Assembly (NCBI GenBank): GCA_018433975.1
Contig: JAHDQE010000027.1
Span: 1-64,000 of the forward strand
Origin: Ornatilinea sp.
GTDB lineage: Bacteria > Chloroflexota > Anaerolineae > Anaerolineales > Anaerolineaceae
Direction of reading: 5' to 3'
Length of the DNA stretch: 64,000 bases
Under the pieces are notes generated by a model. The model saw only the letters and a program-made list of their open reading frames with translations. It ran no database searches and had not been told where the DNA came from. Each line of letters opens with the position of its first letter. Within the stretch, counting starts at the first letter, position 1. The position numbers and the translations under genes are program-made. This document shows positions 7,790 to 18,486 of the stretch, piece by piece.

Positions 7790-10198
7790 TTAATAGGTCA
7801 TGTCGTAGAATCTTCGGTACAGATTCATGAATTCCGTTATTTGCTCGATATAGGACCGGGTTTCGTCATACCGGATGATTTCCAAAAAGAGATCCGGATC
7901 TCCTCCCGCCAGCTCATTCCATATTTGTGCGTTTCCGGGGCCGGCATTGTAACCGGCCAGTGCCTGGTAAAGAGAACCGTCGAAATAATCCCTTTGACGG
8001 GATAAATAATGCGTTCCCATGGTGATGTTGACAATAGGGCGGTTGAGGTCGGAATCGGTGTAATTTGGGGGCCAATTGAGCTGCGAAGCGATTTCCTGAC
8101 CGGTAGATGGAACAATTTGCATTAACCCGATGGCCCCGGCAGAGGACTGCACCAATCCATCAAAAAGGCTTTCCTGGCGGATGGTGCTCAAGAGGAACAG
8201 CGGGTGGAAATTTTCTTCTTCTGCGGCTTTTAAAATCTGCTCTTTGTAATAGGCGCCGAAGCGGATATGGTTGAAGTAATCCGGGGCGGTCAGGGTGGCA
8301 GCGTCATCCATATTGGCCAGGGTTAAAATCTGGCGGCTGGTAAAGATCGCCTGGCGGTAAAAGCCCAGGTCAACCAGATGCTGTAAAAGGCGGAAGTTGT
8401 TGATCGGGTCGTCAAGGATATCCAGCCGCAGTGCTTCAAACTCGGCGTTTGCCAGATTGAACAGACCCAATTGCCAGTATGCGTTGCCGCGCTGGACGCG
8501 GGGGTCGCCCGCCAGATCGCTCAATCCGGACAGCGTGACATCATTTGCAATCGTGAAGGTATTCCGCATCCAGCCTTCTGCTAATTGGCGTTCTTCAATC
8601 AGGTCGTAATCCAGGTCGTAAAGCGCTGAAGCCTGGAAAGGATCGTTGCCTTCGAGCAGGCCGCGGGCTCGTTCGCTGTAATAACCGGTTGGGTCGCTGT
8701 GAGCGGCCTGTTCCCAGGAAGTCCGTGCTTCTTCATACTTGTTTTGAGCCTGTTGCGTTTTACCAATCCAGAGGTATGCCGCGGCCTGGTCTTCAGCCGT
8801 GGTGCCCAATACTAAAGCGCGTTGGAAAATGGTTTGCGCCCGGGGATAATCGCTCAGACGATAATAGGTGACCCCTGCCAGGAACAATCCGCGGTAGCTT
8901 TGATCGGCGGCGGGATATTCGTCCATCATCCGTTCCCAGGTTTCTGCGGCTTCTAGGAGCTGATTGTTGCGTTCCTGGATCCGGGCTGCGTCAAACAGGT
9001 ACCCCGAAGCCTCGGGATAAGTTGGAAAGCGCTCGACAAATTCTAACAATGTGCTGGCTGCGCCGCGATAATTATCCTCATAGGCCCATTGGGCATAGGC
9101 TTTTTCACTCCATGCTTCCGTCCAGAAACGGTCACCGGAAAAGTTTTCAATGATTTGAGTCCAGTTTTCGATGGCTTTTTTGCTTTCACCAATGGCGAGC
9201 AGACTGAGTGCCTGGTAATGCAAAGCCGTGGCGTCATGGTCCGGTGTTCGATCCATGTATTGGGTAAAGGCTTCAATGGCGACGCCATGTTGGTTGGCAA
9301 AATAATCCACCAGGCCGCGGTCGAGCTGATTAACCTCGACGCCGTTATTGACCAGTTCGATCAATCCGAGATAGGCATAATAAGAAAGGGGAAAATCGGT
9401 CACGGATTCTTGGAAACGGGCGTAAGCCTGTTCCGGAATACCCATATCCAGATAAGTCCTTCCCAACACATAATTTACCTGTGCCTTGACGTAATCGTTG
9501 GGTGCATTTTCATAGATGTTCCAGTATTGATTTAAGGCGCTGTCATAATCCTGCAAAGCGACAAAAATGTCTCCAATTTTGATGCCTAACTGGGCGGTAT
9601 TTCCCAGACGGGGAGCATCGTATGCTGCTTGATATGCAGATAAAGCTTCAGTCTGCGAGCCGACAATGGATAGCGCATCTCCCCGCAGTTCCAGAACATA
9701 CGAGTCGATGGGGGTGCTGCCCAGGCTTAAATATCCCTGGTAAGCATCAGCCGCGGCCTGATAATTTTCGAGCGCAGTGTAACACTCTCCGAGAAAGAAA
9801 TATGCATCCCGCAAATAGGGGCTTTCCGGATAGTTTTCGATGACGGCGCGTAAGGACTGAATGGCGGGATTGTAATTGCGTGAAAGATACTGGGTGCGTC
9901 CAATACCGACCATGGCCGCCGCCTGTGTCTCGCTGTCTCCGGCTTCAACCAGTGCGATCTGATATTGTGTCAGTGCCGTCTGGTAATCTCCGAGGAATAG
10001 AATCTCGTCCGCCTGGTTAATGCGCACCGCCGGGATGGGTGTGGGCGTTGGCGTGGGGGTGGCGGTCGGAGCGGGTGTTGCCGAAGGTTGAGGCGTTGTT
10101 TCTTCGGGTTGAAGAATTTCCTCCACAAGGGAGGGTGTCTTACAGCTTATGCTGGCCAGAGCAAGGATCAGTACAATGAAAATAATCCGTTTTGTCAT
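7790..10198 (-). CDS. Lipoprotein lytic transglycosylase with TPR repeats (Slt-like)
   Basis: This protein cleaves peptidoglycan between MurNAc and GlcNAc, forming the 1,6-anhydro product. It opens with a lipoprotein signal (MTKRIIFIVL, lipobox LASISC, Cys about residue 19), then a Thr/Pro/Ala linker. A long helical region of TPR-like repeats follows (about 55-620, with repeated A..YQ..L and YP motifs). The C-terminal SLT domain of about 150 residues has catalytic Glu in IRQESLFDG, then SSAGAIGLMQIVP and ALAGYNAGPGN. The layout parallels E. coli Slt70, although the lipoprotein anchor would hold it on the outer face of the membrane. ATG 10198 is preferred to the upstream ATG 10204 because AGG lies six bases before it. 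Confidence 0.88.
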   Translation of the reverse strand: MTKRIIFIVLILALASISCKTPSLVEEILQPEETTPQPSATPAPTATPTPTPTPIPAVRINQADEILFLGDYQTALTQYQIALVEAGDSETQAAAMVGIGRTQYLSRNYNPAIQSLRAVIENYPESPYLRDAYFFLGECYTALENYQAAADAYQGYLSLGSTPIDSYVLELRGDALSIVGSQTEALSAYQAAYDAPRLGNTAQLGIKIGDIFVALQDYDSALNQYWNIYENAPNDYVKAQVNYVLGRTYLDMGIPEQAYARFQESVTDFPLSYYAYLGLIELVNNGVEVNQLDRGLVDYFANQHGVAIEAFTQYMDRTPDHDATALHYQALSLLAIGESKKAIENWTQIIENFSGDRFWTEAWSEKAYAQWAYEDNYRGAASTLLEFVERFPTYPEASGYLFDAARIQERNNQLLEAAETWERMMDEYPAADQSYRGLFLAGVTYYRLSDYPRAQTIFQRALVLGTTAEDQAAAYLWIGKTQQAQNKYEEARTSWEQAAHSDPTGYYSERARGLLEGNDPFQASALYDLDYDLIEERQLAEGWMRNTFTIANDVTLSGLSDLAGDPRVQRGNAYWQLGLFNLANAEFEALRLDILDDPINNFRLLQHLVDLGFYRQAIFTSRQILTLANMDDAATLTAPDYFNHIRFGAYYKEQILKAAEEENFHPLFLLSTIRQESLFDGLVQSSAGAIGLMQIVPSTGQEIASQLNWPPNYTDSDLNRPIVNITMGTHYLSRQRDYFDGSLYQALAGYNAGPGNAQIWNELAGGDPDLFLEIIRYDETRSYIEQITEFMNLYRRFYDMTY

Positions 10199-10208
10199 AA
10201 TCATCCTG

Positions 10209-10244
10209 TTTAGTTGTTGTCGCAGCAGGACTTTGACAACTAAA
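10209..10244. promoter_or_regulatory. Hairpin in the divergent region between the transglycosylase gene and mtnA
   Basis: TTTAGTTGT (10209-10217) pairs perfectly with ACAACTAAA (10236-10244), and inner GTC/GAC triplets can extend the stem. Read on the minus strand it ends directly next to the weak ribosome site of the transglycosylase gene. Read on the plus strand it precedes a second hairpin before mtnA. Confidence 0.35.
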
Positions 10245-10280
10245 AGATTGCATGTTAAACTTGTTCAGTTAGGAACTTTG

Positions 10281-10305
10281 ACGCTCTTCCAAAGGGGCGT
10301 TTTTT
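10281..10305 (+). terminator. Terminator-like hairpin just ahead of mtnA
   Basis: ACGCTC (10281-10286) pairs with GGGCGT (10295-10300), one G-U pair, followed by a run of six T (10300-10305). It stands only 17 bases before the mtnA start codon in the direction of mtnA transcription. Together with the upstream hairpin at 10209 it could act as an attenuator. The stem is short, so the call is tentative. Confidence 0.4.
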
Positions 10306-10322
10306 GATGCAAGGTGAGTATC

Positions 10323-11375
10323 ATGCCCACTTTAGATTGGAATGCAAAAAACTTTGAGCTGATTCTTCTTGATCAGCGGGCGCTTCCTGGAGAGGTCCGG
10401 TATATTACCTGCCAAGATTATACCGCAGTCGCGGAGGCAATCCAGAAGATGGTGGTTCGAGGGGCGCCTGCGATTGGTGTAGCCGCGGCCTATGGCATGG
10501 CTCTGGCGGCGGGCAGGTCGGCACAAAGTGATCTTTCATCCCTGCGCGAAGAATTGAACACAGCAGCTTCCGTGTTGCAGGCCTCCCGGCCCACAGCCGT
10601 AAACCTGTTCTGGGCGGTCCGGCGGATGCTGAAACTCGCGGATCAACCCGTATCCTCGCCGGGCGAACTCAAGGAAAAACTTCTGGCGGAAGCGCAGCGG
10701 ATGGCTGCCGAAGATGTGGAGATCAACCGCCGGATGGCTGAATACGGTGCGAAATTGATCGCCGATGGGGATACGATACTGCATCACTGCAACACCGGCG
10801 CACTGGCAACGGCAGGTTGGGGCACGGCGTTGGGGGTGATTCGCATGGCTCATGAACAGGGCAAGCGGATCCACGTGCTGGTGGATGAAACCCGCCCGCG
10901 ATTGCAGGGCGCGCGCCTGACGGCCTGGGAGCTTTCTCAATACGGCATTCCATATCATATTATCAGCGACGGCGCAGCAGGATATTTTCTGCACTCCGGA
11001 CAGGCCAACAAGGTCTTTTTCGGTGCCGACCGGGTGGCAGCCAATGGGGATGTGGCCAACAAGATCGGTTCTTATATGCTTGCGCTGGCCGCTAAAGATA
11101 ATCAGATTCCGGTTTACTCGGTTTTTCCAATTTCAACGGTGGATCTTGAGTTGGAAAGCGGAGATGAAATTCCCATTGAAGAGCGGTCTCAGAGCGAAGT
11201 GCTGGATATTCAACTGCGCGGCCTTCGGGTAACCCCGGTTGACGCTCAGGCTCGAAACCCTGCTTTTGATGTGACCCCTCACCGCTTGTTGACGGCGTTG
11301 GTAACAGAAAAAGGGGTGATTCGTCCACCATTTACGGAGAATCTGCGCCAGGCAATATTGGGAAAAACGAATTAA
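10323..11375 (+). CDS. mtnA: S-methyl-5-thioribose-1-phosphate isomerase
   Basis: Converts 5-methylthioribose-1-phosphate to methylthioribulose-1-phosphate in methionine salvage; related to eIF2B subunits. The 350 residues show the family motifs VVRGAPAIGVAAAYG, ILHHCNTGALATAGWGTALG (catalytic Cys), VDETRPRLQGARLTAWEL and GADRVAANGDVANKIG (catalytic Asp). The length is normal. ATG 10323 is chosen because AAGGTG lies six bases upstream; a GTG at 10314 is the alternative. The gene is followed within 10 bases by a PfkB kinase and then adenosylhomocysteinase, so the cluster handles both by-products of S-adenosylmethionine use (methylthioadenosine and adenosylhomocysteine). Confidence 0.92.
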   Translation: MPTLDWNAKNFELILLDQRALPGEVRYITCQDYTAVAEAIQKMVVRGAPAIGVAAAYGMALAAGRSAQSDLSSLREELNTAASVLQASRPTAVNLFWAVRRMLKLADQPVSSPGELKEKLLAEAQRMAAEDVEINRRMAEYGAKLIADGDTILHHCNTGALATAGWGTALGVIRMAHEQGKRIHVLVDETRPRLQGARLTAWELSQYGIPYHIISDGAAGYFLHSGQANKVFFGADRVAANGDVANKIGSYMLALAAKDNQIPVYSVFPISTVDLELESGDEIPIEERSQSEVLDIQLRGLRVTPVDAQARNPAFDVTPHRLLTALVTEKGVIRPPFTENLRQAILGKTN

Positions 11376-11385
11376 GGAAGACAAG

Positions 11386-13636
<2,251 letters not shown>

Positions 13637-13659
13637 AATTGGTCATTGACCAATAAAAA

Positions 13660-13690
13660 CAACGCATCTCTGGATTACAGAGGTGCGTTG
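13660..13690. terminator. Bidirectional terminator between ahcY and the C39 peptidase gene
   Basis: CAACGCATCTCTG (13660-13672) pairs with CAGAGGTGCGTTG (13678-13690), 13 positions with one G-U pair and a 5-base loop. A/T stretches flank it on both sides (AATAAAAA before, TTGCTTTAA after). The neighbouring genes converge on it. Confidence 0.8.
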
Positions 13691-13711
13691 TTGCTTTAAC
13701 TGAAATTTTGA

Positions 13712-14587
13712 TTATGGCGTTTCTTTGCGGGTTATGGCCTGGTTTTGAAGTACTCCCCAGGAGCTTTTGAACTGTTCAATAGAGCGCTCATAAACCAATG
13801 CGCCATCGAGAACCGTCACAGTGTTTTGGGTATAGCCTGTGATCAAGACAACATGTTCGTTGTAAGCCACATTCGTGGTATGTCCATTGGATGCAGTGTA
13901 CGAAACGGGATATCCGGACTGGACGTCCCCTATTACCCAGACGATCACCGGCCTTCCCGCGGCAATTTCGCGTTTGATGGCTGCGAATGAAAGTTCCTTG
14001 TGCGCGTATGCTTTGACCCCGTAACTCCTTAAGAGTCTGGCAACAGGTTCTGCGTGAACGCCATAGGGGTAAGGGGGAATCTGCCCCAGATAGCCATAAA
14101 CGTTGCCCACAAAACCTTCATCCGGGTCGTCGGATTTTGGCAGATTATTCTGAAAATCAATTTCGGAGATCTCCGTGCCAAAAAATGCCGCAAAATCGAC
14201 TGCGGAACTGGCTTCGCAGCTCAGCGAAAAGATTTGGGCGGTACCGTTTACTCCCTGAACGTAAGCTTCTTTGGGGAGTTTGGGTTTAGGGGTTGGGTCG
14301 GGTGTATCGGTTGGGCTGGGTGTATCGGTTGGCAGCGGTGTGGGGGTCTGCGTGGAGGTAGGCAGAGGTTGGAAAGGGGTTGCCGTGGCTGTGGGGAAAG
14401 GGGACTGGGTAGGTGTGAAAGTAATCGTGTTGGTTGCCGTGCTGATCCATTGGGGAATCGGGATTCCCGGAAAAGCCAGGACAGACTGACCCTGATGAGG
14501 CCAAAAAATTGCGCCAATGGTCAGAGCAGATGCCAGAATTACGCTGGCCGTGATCCATTTCCGGTTCTTTTTGGACATCCGCGTCAT
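13712..14587 (-). CDS. Membrane-anchored C39-family cysteine peptidase-like protein
   Basis: A 291-residue protein with one N-terminal membrane segment (about 12-28), a Thr/Pro-rich linker (about 50-100) and a C-terminal papain-like domain of the Peptidase_C39_2 type. The catalytic Cys is in LSCEASSAVDF (about residue 124) and the His in NEHVVLITGYT near the C-terminus, followed by a conserved Asp in VTVLDG. The domain would lie outside the membrane. Such proteins are common in Chloroflexota and their substrates are not established. It is encoded 9 bases after the NBR1-Ig lipoprotein gene, so the two are co-transcribed. Confidence 0.8.
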   Translation of the reverse strand: MTRMSKKNRKWITASVILASALTIGAIFWPHQGQSVLAFPGIPIPQWISTATNTITFTPTQSPFPTATATPFQPLPTSTQTPTPLPTDTPSPTDTPDPTPKPKLPKEAYVQGVNGTAQIFSLSCEASSAVDFAAFFGTEISEIDFQNNLPKSDDPDEGFVGNVYGYLGQIPPYPYGVHAEPVARLLRSYGVKAYAHKELSFAAIKREIAAGRPVIVWVIGDVQSGYPVSYTASNGHTTNVAYNEHVVLITGYTQNTVTVLDGALVYERSIEQFKSSWGVLQNQAITRKETP

Positions 14588-14596
14588 TTCTCTAAA

Positions 14597-15151
14597 TTAT
14601 GGCGCTTCCACAACAATCTCGATAAAGATGGGGTCCCCAAAGGGTTCCCCACCGGGAGTGTAAGCCTGCCATGCGCTGCGGTAGCTGCCGGGCTCTGTGG
14701 GGGCGGTGAACTCGATCTGGATGGTTACAGGGCTGCCGACTCGTGCCGGGAATAAAGGTTGTTCCGGATTAACTCCCATCTCGGGCCCTGCGATTAAGCG
14801 GAGTGTATACGCTTCACCCCAGTTGCAGGTTCCATTGTTGATGATCTTCCATTGTTTGTCCAGTTTTTGGCCCGGTTGCACCCCGGTCCCGTCGGGAATG
14901 GTCAGGTCTTTTAAGAACGAGAGTACATTGGTGCAGTCTGCGGGGGATTCATCTTCTACCGGGGTGCGGGTGGGGGGAATGGTCGGGGTGGAAGTAGGTG
15001 CCAGCGTGGGCGGGAGGAAAGGCTGGGTGTCTGATTCGGGGTTCGCAAGGCGTTGCGGCGTAAGGATACAACCGGTGGTGAAAATCAGCAGCAGGAAAAC
15101 GCAGAAAAGGCTCAGTTTTTGAAGAGTTGAGTTTGGAGTCATGCTTTGCAA
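14597..15151 (-). CDS. Lipoprotein with an NBR1-type Ig-like (four-tryptophan) domain
   Basis: The 184 residues contain a lipoprotein signal with lipobox LIFTTGC (Cys about 28), a Thr/Pro linker (about 45-65), and one Ig-like domain resembling the four-tryptophan domain of NBR1. Typical marks are FLKDLTIPDGTGVQPG, KQWKIINNGTCNWGEAY, a central LRLIAG and YRSAWQAYTPGGEPFG. In bacteria this domain occurs in secreted and surface proteins and is thought to bind peptides or glycans; the role here is unknown. It shares an operon with the downstream C39 peptidase-like protein, which suggests a joint function at the cell surface. Confidence 0.8.
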   Translation of the reverse strand: MQSMTPNSTLQKLSLFCVFLLLIFTTGCILTPQRLANPESDTQPFLPPTLAPTSTPTIPPTRTPVEDESPADCTNVLSFLKDLTIPDGTGVQPGQKLDKQWKIINNGTCNWGEAYTLRLIAGPEMGVNPEQPLFPARVGSPVTIQIEFTAPTEPGSYRSAWQAYTPGGEPFGDPIFIEIVVEAP

Positions 15152-15163
15152 CCTGGGATATTT

Positions 15164-15194
15164 CTTTCCCTGTCCAATTAATGGACAGGGAAAG
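15164..15194. terminator. Perfect 13-bp hairpin between recA and the NBR1-Ig gene
   Basis: CTTTCCCTGTCCA (15164-15176) and TGGACAGGGAAAG (15182-15194) form a perfect stem with loop ATTAA. It lies about 80 bases after the recA stop and 12 bases before the lipoprotein start, both on the minus strand. No strong T run follows, so it may be a weak terminator or an mRNA end-stabiliser. Confidence 0.5.
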
Positions 15195-15274
15195 TGAATT
15201 TTGAGTTAATAATCGGGTTGCAAGAATTTTACCAGCAGTTGGAGGGGCGTGGGGCCCCATGGGTGAAAAAACGA

Positions 15275-16372
15275 CTAATCTTCGGAAAGTGCTTCCTCAA
15301 AATCCTCATCCGAGTCGGAAACATCGATCATAATGCCCTCCAGGGCCTGTTGGCGGATCGCTGTTTCAATTTCATCACAGATTTCTGAATTTTGACGGAG
15401 GAATTCTTTAGAATTTTCGCGTCCCTGCCCGAGGCGGATGTCTCCGTAGGAATAGAACGCACCGCGTTTGGTGATAATTTCGAGCTGGGTTCCCAAATCG
15501 AGGATGTCACCGACTTTTGAAATACCTTCGTTGTACATGATGTCAAATTCGGCGGTTCGGAAGGGGGGAGCCACCTTGTTCTTGACCACCCGCACCCGGG
15601 CCCGATTACCGATGACTTCCGCGCCCATTTTGATGGACTGAATGCGCCGGATATCCAGGCGGACCGAGGCATAAAATTTCAAAGCTAGGCCGCCCGTGGT
15701 GGTTTCGGGGTTTCCAAACATCACACCGATTTTCTGGCGGAGCTGGTTGGTGAAGATCACGGCGGTATTGGTTTGTTTGATTGCTCCGGAAAGTTTGCGA
15801 AGCGCCTGAGACATCAGGCGGGCCTGCATACCCATGGTTGCGTCGCCCATATCGCCTTCGATTTCGGAGCGGGGAACCAGTGCGGCCACCGAGTCTACCA
15901 CTACCAGGTCAACTGCCCCGGAACGTACCAGGGTTTCCGCGATCTCCAGAGCCTGTTCGCCGGTATCCGGTTGGGAAACCAGGAGCTGGTCGATGTTGAC
16001 GCCCAGACGGGTTGCGTAAGCCGGGTCCAGGGCGTGTTCCATATCAATAAATGCCGCCGTCCCGCCAAGTTTTTGAACTTCAGCCACGATGTGCAGACAC
16101 AGCGTGGTCTTTCCGGAAGATTCTGGCCCGTAAATTTCGCAAATTCTCCCGCGGGGAATACCGCCGACGCCCAGTGCGATATCCAGGGATAGAGAGCCAG
16201 TGGGGATTGCTTCGACTTCAAGGTGTTTTGCATCTCCCATCAGCATGATCGAACCCTCACCGTATCGTTTGATGATATCGCCTAAGGCTTTATCCAGTAC
16301 AGCGCGTCGGGCTTGATCCATTTCAGGGGAAATGGGTTCGTTTGAGGTTTTTTTTGTGGACTTTCGGGCCAT
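15275..16372 (-). CDS. recA: Recombinase RecA
   Basis: DNA strand-exchange ATPase for homologous recombination and for triggering LexA self-cleavage in the SOS response. The 365-residue sequence is plainly RecA: Walker [10 protein letters not shown] (about 82-90), IDMEHALDP, the Walker B region [17 protein letters not shown], loop L2 [19 protein letters not shown] with a nearby [17 protein letters not shown], and an acidic C-terminal tail ([14 protein letters not shown]) that in other species tunes DNA binding. The start follows AGGAGC on the minus strand. Upstream lies a clear promoter containing a LexA-like box. Confidence 0.97.
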   Translation of the reverse strand: MARKSTKKTSNEPISPEMDQARRAVLDKALGDIIKRYGEGSIMLMGDAKHLEVEAIPTGSLSLDIALGVGGIPRGRICEIYGPESSGKTTLCLHIVAEVQKLGGTAAFIDMEHALDPAYATRLGVNIDQLLVSQPDTGEQALEIAETLVRSGAVDLVVVDSVAALVPRSEIEGDMGDATMGMQARLMSQALRKLSGAIKQTNTAVIFTNQLRQKIGVMFGNPETTTGGLALKFYASVRLDIRRIQSIKMGAEVIGNRARVRVVKNKVAPPFRTAEFDIMYNEGISKVGDILDLGTQLEIITKRGAFYSYGDIRLGQGRENSKEFLRQNSEICDEIETAIRQQALEGIMIDVSDSDEDFEEALSED

Positions 16373-16420
16373 TTGGTTTTGCTCCTGAAAAATATCTTTG
16401 GATTGCTAATTATATTTACA

Positions 16421-16448
16421 ATTATAGTACATTTGTTCGGTTGGTCAA
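16421..16448 (-). promoter_or_regulatory. recA promoter with a LexA (DinR-type) box inside the spacer
   Basis: On the minus strand TTGACC (16448-16443) and TATAAT (16426-16421) are separated by 16 bases, a near-consensus sigma-70-type promoter. Within it, 16439-16426 reads CGAACAAATGTACT. This agrees with the Gram-positive SOS box CGAACRNRYGTTYC at 11 of the 13 defined positions. A repressor there would block RNA polymerase directly. Confidence 0.7.
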
Positions 16449-16798
16449 GTATTTTTGGAGAGTTTTCGTCAGGTTGCCGAAGGGTTGAAGCTGTGGAAAT
16501 GAGAGCCGCGAGATCATCGCATCTCTGTTTCTGCCTCGATTGTCAGCGGATTGGGCCATAGGAACAGAAATAATGTTAACAATTGGTTAACGACTGAGAA
16601 TCCATGTGCGCATTTTATGAATCTGTGGTAATATCGGTGAAATTAAAACATAAATGCGAAAAATGATTTTTTACAACTGAATAGCGAAGAAATAGCGGCT
16701 GAATCTCATAAAGGGTGATGGATTTTGTGAGATAACGAGGTGGAGGTTCCTTTCTGCAAAGAGAGTGTTAACCCCGAGATATCGGGGGAAAATCGAAC

Positions 16799-16835
16799 GA
16801 TCAGCGGATGCCTCTGAAGCCTGATCACGGGCTTC
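16799..16835 (+). promoter_or_regulatory. Mutually exclusive hairpins in the glnA leader
   Basis: GATCAG (16799-16804) can pair with CTGATC (16821-16826). Alternatively GAAGCC (16816-16821) can pair with GGCTTC (16830-16835), which is followed by a pyrimidine-rich tract TTTCTTCC. The two pairings share bases and cannot coexist, which is the geometry of an antiterminator/terminator switch. That it works as one is inference. Confidence 0.35.
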
Positions 16836-16994
16836 TTTCTTCCTTCCCAAAAAGTGTGATCTGAAAACCAGCCGGCGATGGTTGTGACAAAGGTCAAACG
16901 GTGATGCACAAATTCCAAAAGGAATTTTGTGGTGGTATTTTAAATATGGGAAGGGTTGCCCCGCAGTTTTCTTTACTTTAAAAAAAGGATTACA

Positions 16995-17024
16995 AGGCAT
17001 GCCCCTTGCATGCCTATTTTGTTT
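16995..17024 (+). terminator. Terminator-like hairpin directly before glnA
   Basis: AGGCATGC (16995-17002) pairs with GCATGCCT (17008-17015) around CCCTT, followed by ATTTTGTTT. It lies about 20 bases before the glnA ribosome site (AAGGAGG), so it could attenuate read-through into glnA. Confidence 0.5.
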
Positions 17025-17043
17025 AATTTGTTAAGGAGGAAGA

Positions 17044-18381
17044 ATGAACGCGAAAGAATTGTTGTTACGTGTGAAAGAAGATGACGTAAAGTTTATCTCT
17101 TTTCAATTCACGGATGTGAACGGTTATGTAAAGAGTCTGGATGCTCCAATCGATCAGTTGCAGGGTGCACTGGATAATGGGATCTGGTTTGATGGTTCTT
17201 CGGTGGAAGGTTTTGCTCGTATTCAGGAAAGCGATATGCACTTAATTATCGATCCGGATACGTATGCAATTCTTCCATGGACAACTCCTGAACTGCGCCG
17301 TGCCCGCGTGTTCTGTGATATTTACCAGCCGGATGGCGAACCCTATGCCCGTGACCCGCGGGGTGTGCTGAAGCGGACCTTGAAGAAAATTGAAGAAAAG
17401 GGTTGGGTCTTCAATATCGGCCCGGAACCGGAATTCTTCCTGTTTAAACGGAATGGCAGTGATAATATTCATCCTGTTCCCCATGATGTGGGCGGTTATT
17501 TTGACTTCTCGCCCAATGATGAGGCGGTAACCGTTCGGACCGAATTAATGTCTGCGCTCAATATGATGGGCCTGGAAGTTGAGGTTGGACATCATGAAGT
17601 TGCACTGGGCCAGCACGAGATTGATTTCCGTTTTGCGGATGCGTTAAAGACGGCAGATAATGTTCTGACCCTTAAATATACGGTCAAGGCCATTGCCGCC
17701 CAGCACGGTCTGGTAGCATCCTTTATGCCGAAACCCATTTTCGGTATTAATGGCTCCGGTATGCACTGCCACCAGTCGCTGTTTGATAAAGGTGGAAATA
17801 ATCTGTTCTTTGATGCAAAGGATGAGTTCAATCTCTCCGAAATGGCTTATAGCTTCATTGCCGGTCAATTGAAACATGCCCGTGCGTTGACGGCCATTGT
17901 TGCCCCAACCGTGAACTCATACAAACGGTTGGTTCCGGGTTATGAAGCACCGGTTTATGTGGGTTGGGCACAGCGCAACCGCTCTGCATTGATCCGGATC
18001 CCACGCTATACTCCAGGTCAGGACAAAGCGGTCCGGATGGAACTTCGCTTCCCGGATCCTTCCAGCAATCCTTATCTGGCGTTCTCGGCAATGCTGGCTT
18101 CCGGTTTGGAAGGTATCATGAATAAGATGACACCGCCCGAAGGTCTGAATAACATTAATGTCTACGAGCTTACGGCAGAAGAACGCAAAGAACGCAATAT
18201 TGCTGAACTGCCGGGTTCTCTGATGGCGGCCTTGGAAGAGTTGGACAAGGATGAGTTGTTGAAAGAAACGTTGGGCGAAAGCATTTACGAATCCTTTGTC
18301 CGGGCAAAGAAAGCCGAATGGGAAGATTACCGGATCAAGGTTATGGATTGGGAAATTGAACGCTACCTCGAAACAACTTAG
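17044..18381 (+). CDS. glnA: Glutamine synthetase type I, alpha-like
   Basis: Makes glutamine from glutamate, ammonia and ATP as a dodecamer. The 445 residues match the short GSI-alpha form of Firmicutes and relatives. Motifs seen: the beta-grasp N-terminus with DVNGYVKSLD, WFDGSSVEGFARIQESDM (whose Arg corresponds to the feedback-inhibition Arg of GSI-alpha), metal ligands in GPEPEFFLF and GHHEVALGQHEIDFR, the ATP-site segment FGINGSGMHCHQS, and the latch NSYKRLVPGYEAPVY. The adenylylation insert typical of beta-type enzymes is not apparent, so control is likely by feedback and by the leader upstream. It starts at ATG 17044 after AAGGAGG. Confidence 0.96.
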   Translation: MNAKELLLRVKEDDVKFISFQFTDVNGYVKSLDAPIDQLQGALDNGIWFDGSSVEGFARIQESDMHLIIDPDTYAILPWTTPELRRARVFCDIYQPDGEPYARDPRGVLKRTLKKIEEKGWVFNIGPEPEFFLFKRNGSDNIHPVPHDVGGYFDFSPNDEAVTVRTELMSALNMMGLEVEVGHHEVALGQHEIDFRFADALKTADNVLTLKYTVKAIAAQHGLVASFMPKPIFGINGSGMHCHQSLFDKGGNNLFFDAKDEFNLSEMAYSFIAGQLKHARALTAIVAPTVNSYKRLVPGYEAPVYVGWAQRNRSALIRIPRYTPGQDKAVRMELRFPDPSSNPYLAFSAMLASGLEGIMNKMTPPEGLNNINVYELTAEERKERNIAELPGSLMAALEELDKDELLKETLGESIYESFVRAKKAEWEDYRIKVMDWEIERYLETT

Positions 18382-18417
18382 ATTGAGTGTATTCCGTCCA
18401 GTGAAAAGTTAATAATG

Positions 18418-18448
18418 AAAGGCTGCCCATCACAAGGCAGCCTTTCTT
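18418..18448 (+). terminator. Intrinsic terminator of glnA
   Basis: AAAGGCTGCC (18418-18427) and GGCAGCCTTT (18436-18445) form a perfect 10-bp stem with an 8-base loop and a T-rich continuation. The A-rich left arm also allows use by the converging minus-strand gene. Confidence 0.85.
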
Positions 18449-18486
18449 CATATTTAATAAAAGTTTTATGACACCGGAGATGCGTT

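Larger units (their letters stand above)
16449..17043 (+). other. Long gene-free region ahead of glnA containing a structured leader
   Basis: No credible gene lies here. An AT-rich part has an inverted repeat GTTAAC-AATTG-GTTAAC (16575-16591). It is followed by an extended -10-like TGGTAATAT (16626-16634) that would start a transcript with a leader of about 400 bases. The leader holds several stems: 16772-16787 (CCCCGA/TCGGGG), two overlapping alternatives at 16799-16835, an AAATTCC/GGAATTT hairpin near 16911-16928, and a final hairpin at 16995-17015. Then come AAGGAGG and the glnA start. I do not recognise a known glutamine riboswitch. Confidence 0.5.

Noticed and set aside
14054..14755. 233-residue plus-strand frame opposite the C39 and NBR1-Ig genes
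   Set aside because: Glycine/valine-rich composition is the reverse reading of the Thr/Pro linkers of the true genes.
16574..16592. TnrA/GlnR box at the GTTAAC repeat before glnA
   Set aside because: The inverted repeat has the wrong spacing and lacks the closing TNACA of the TGTNA-N7-TNACA consensus.
16671..17000. 109-residue minus-strand frame before glnA
   Set aside because: No ribosome site, odd composition, and it lies opposite the structured glnA leader.
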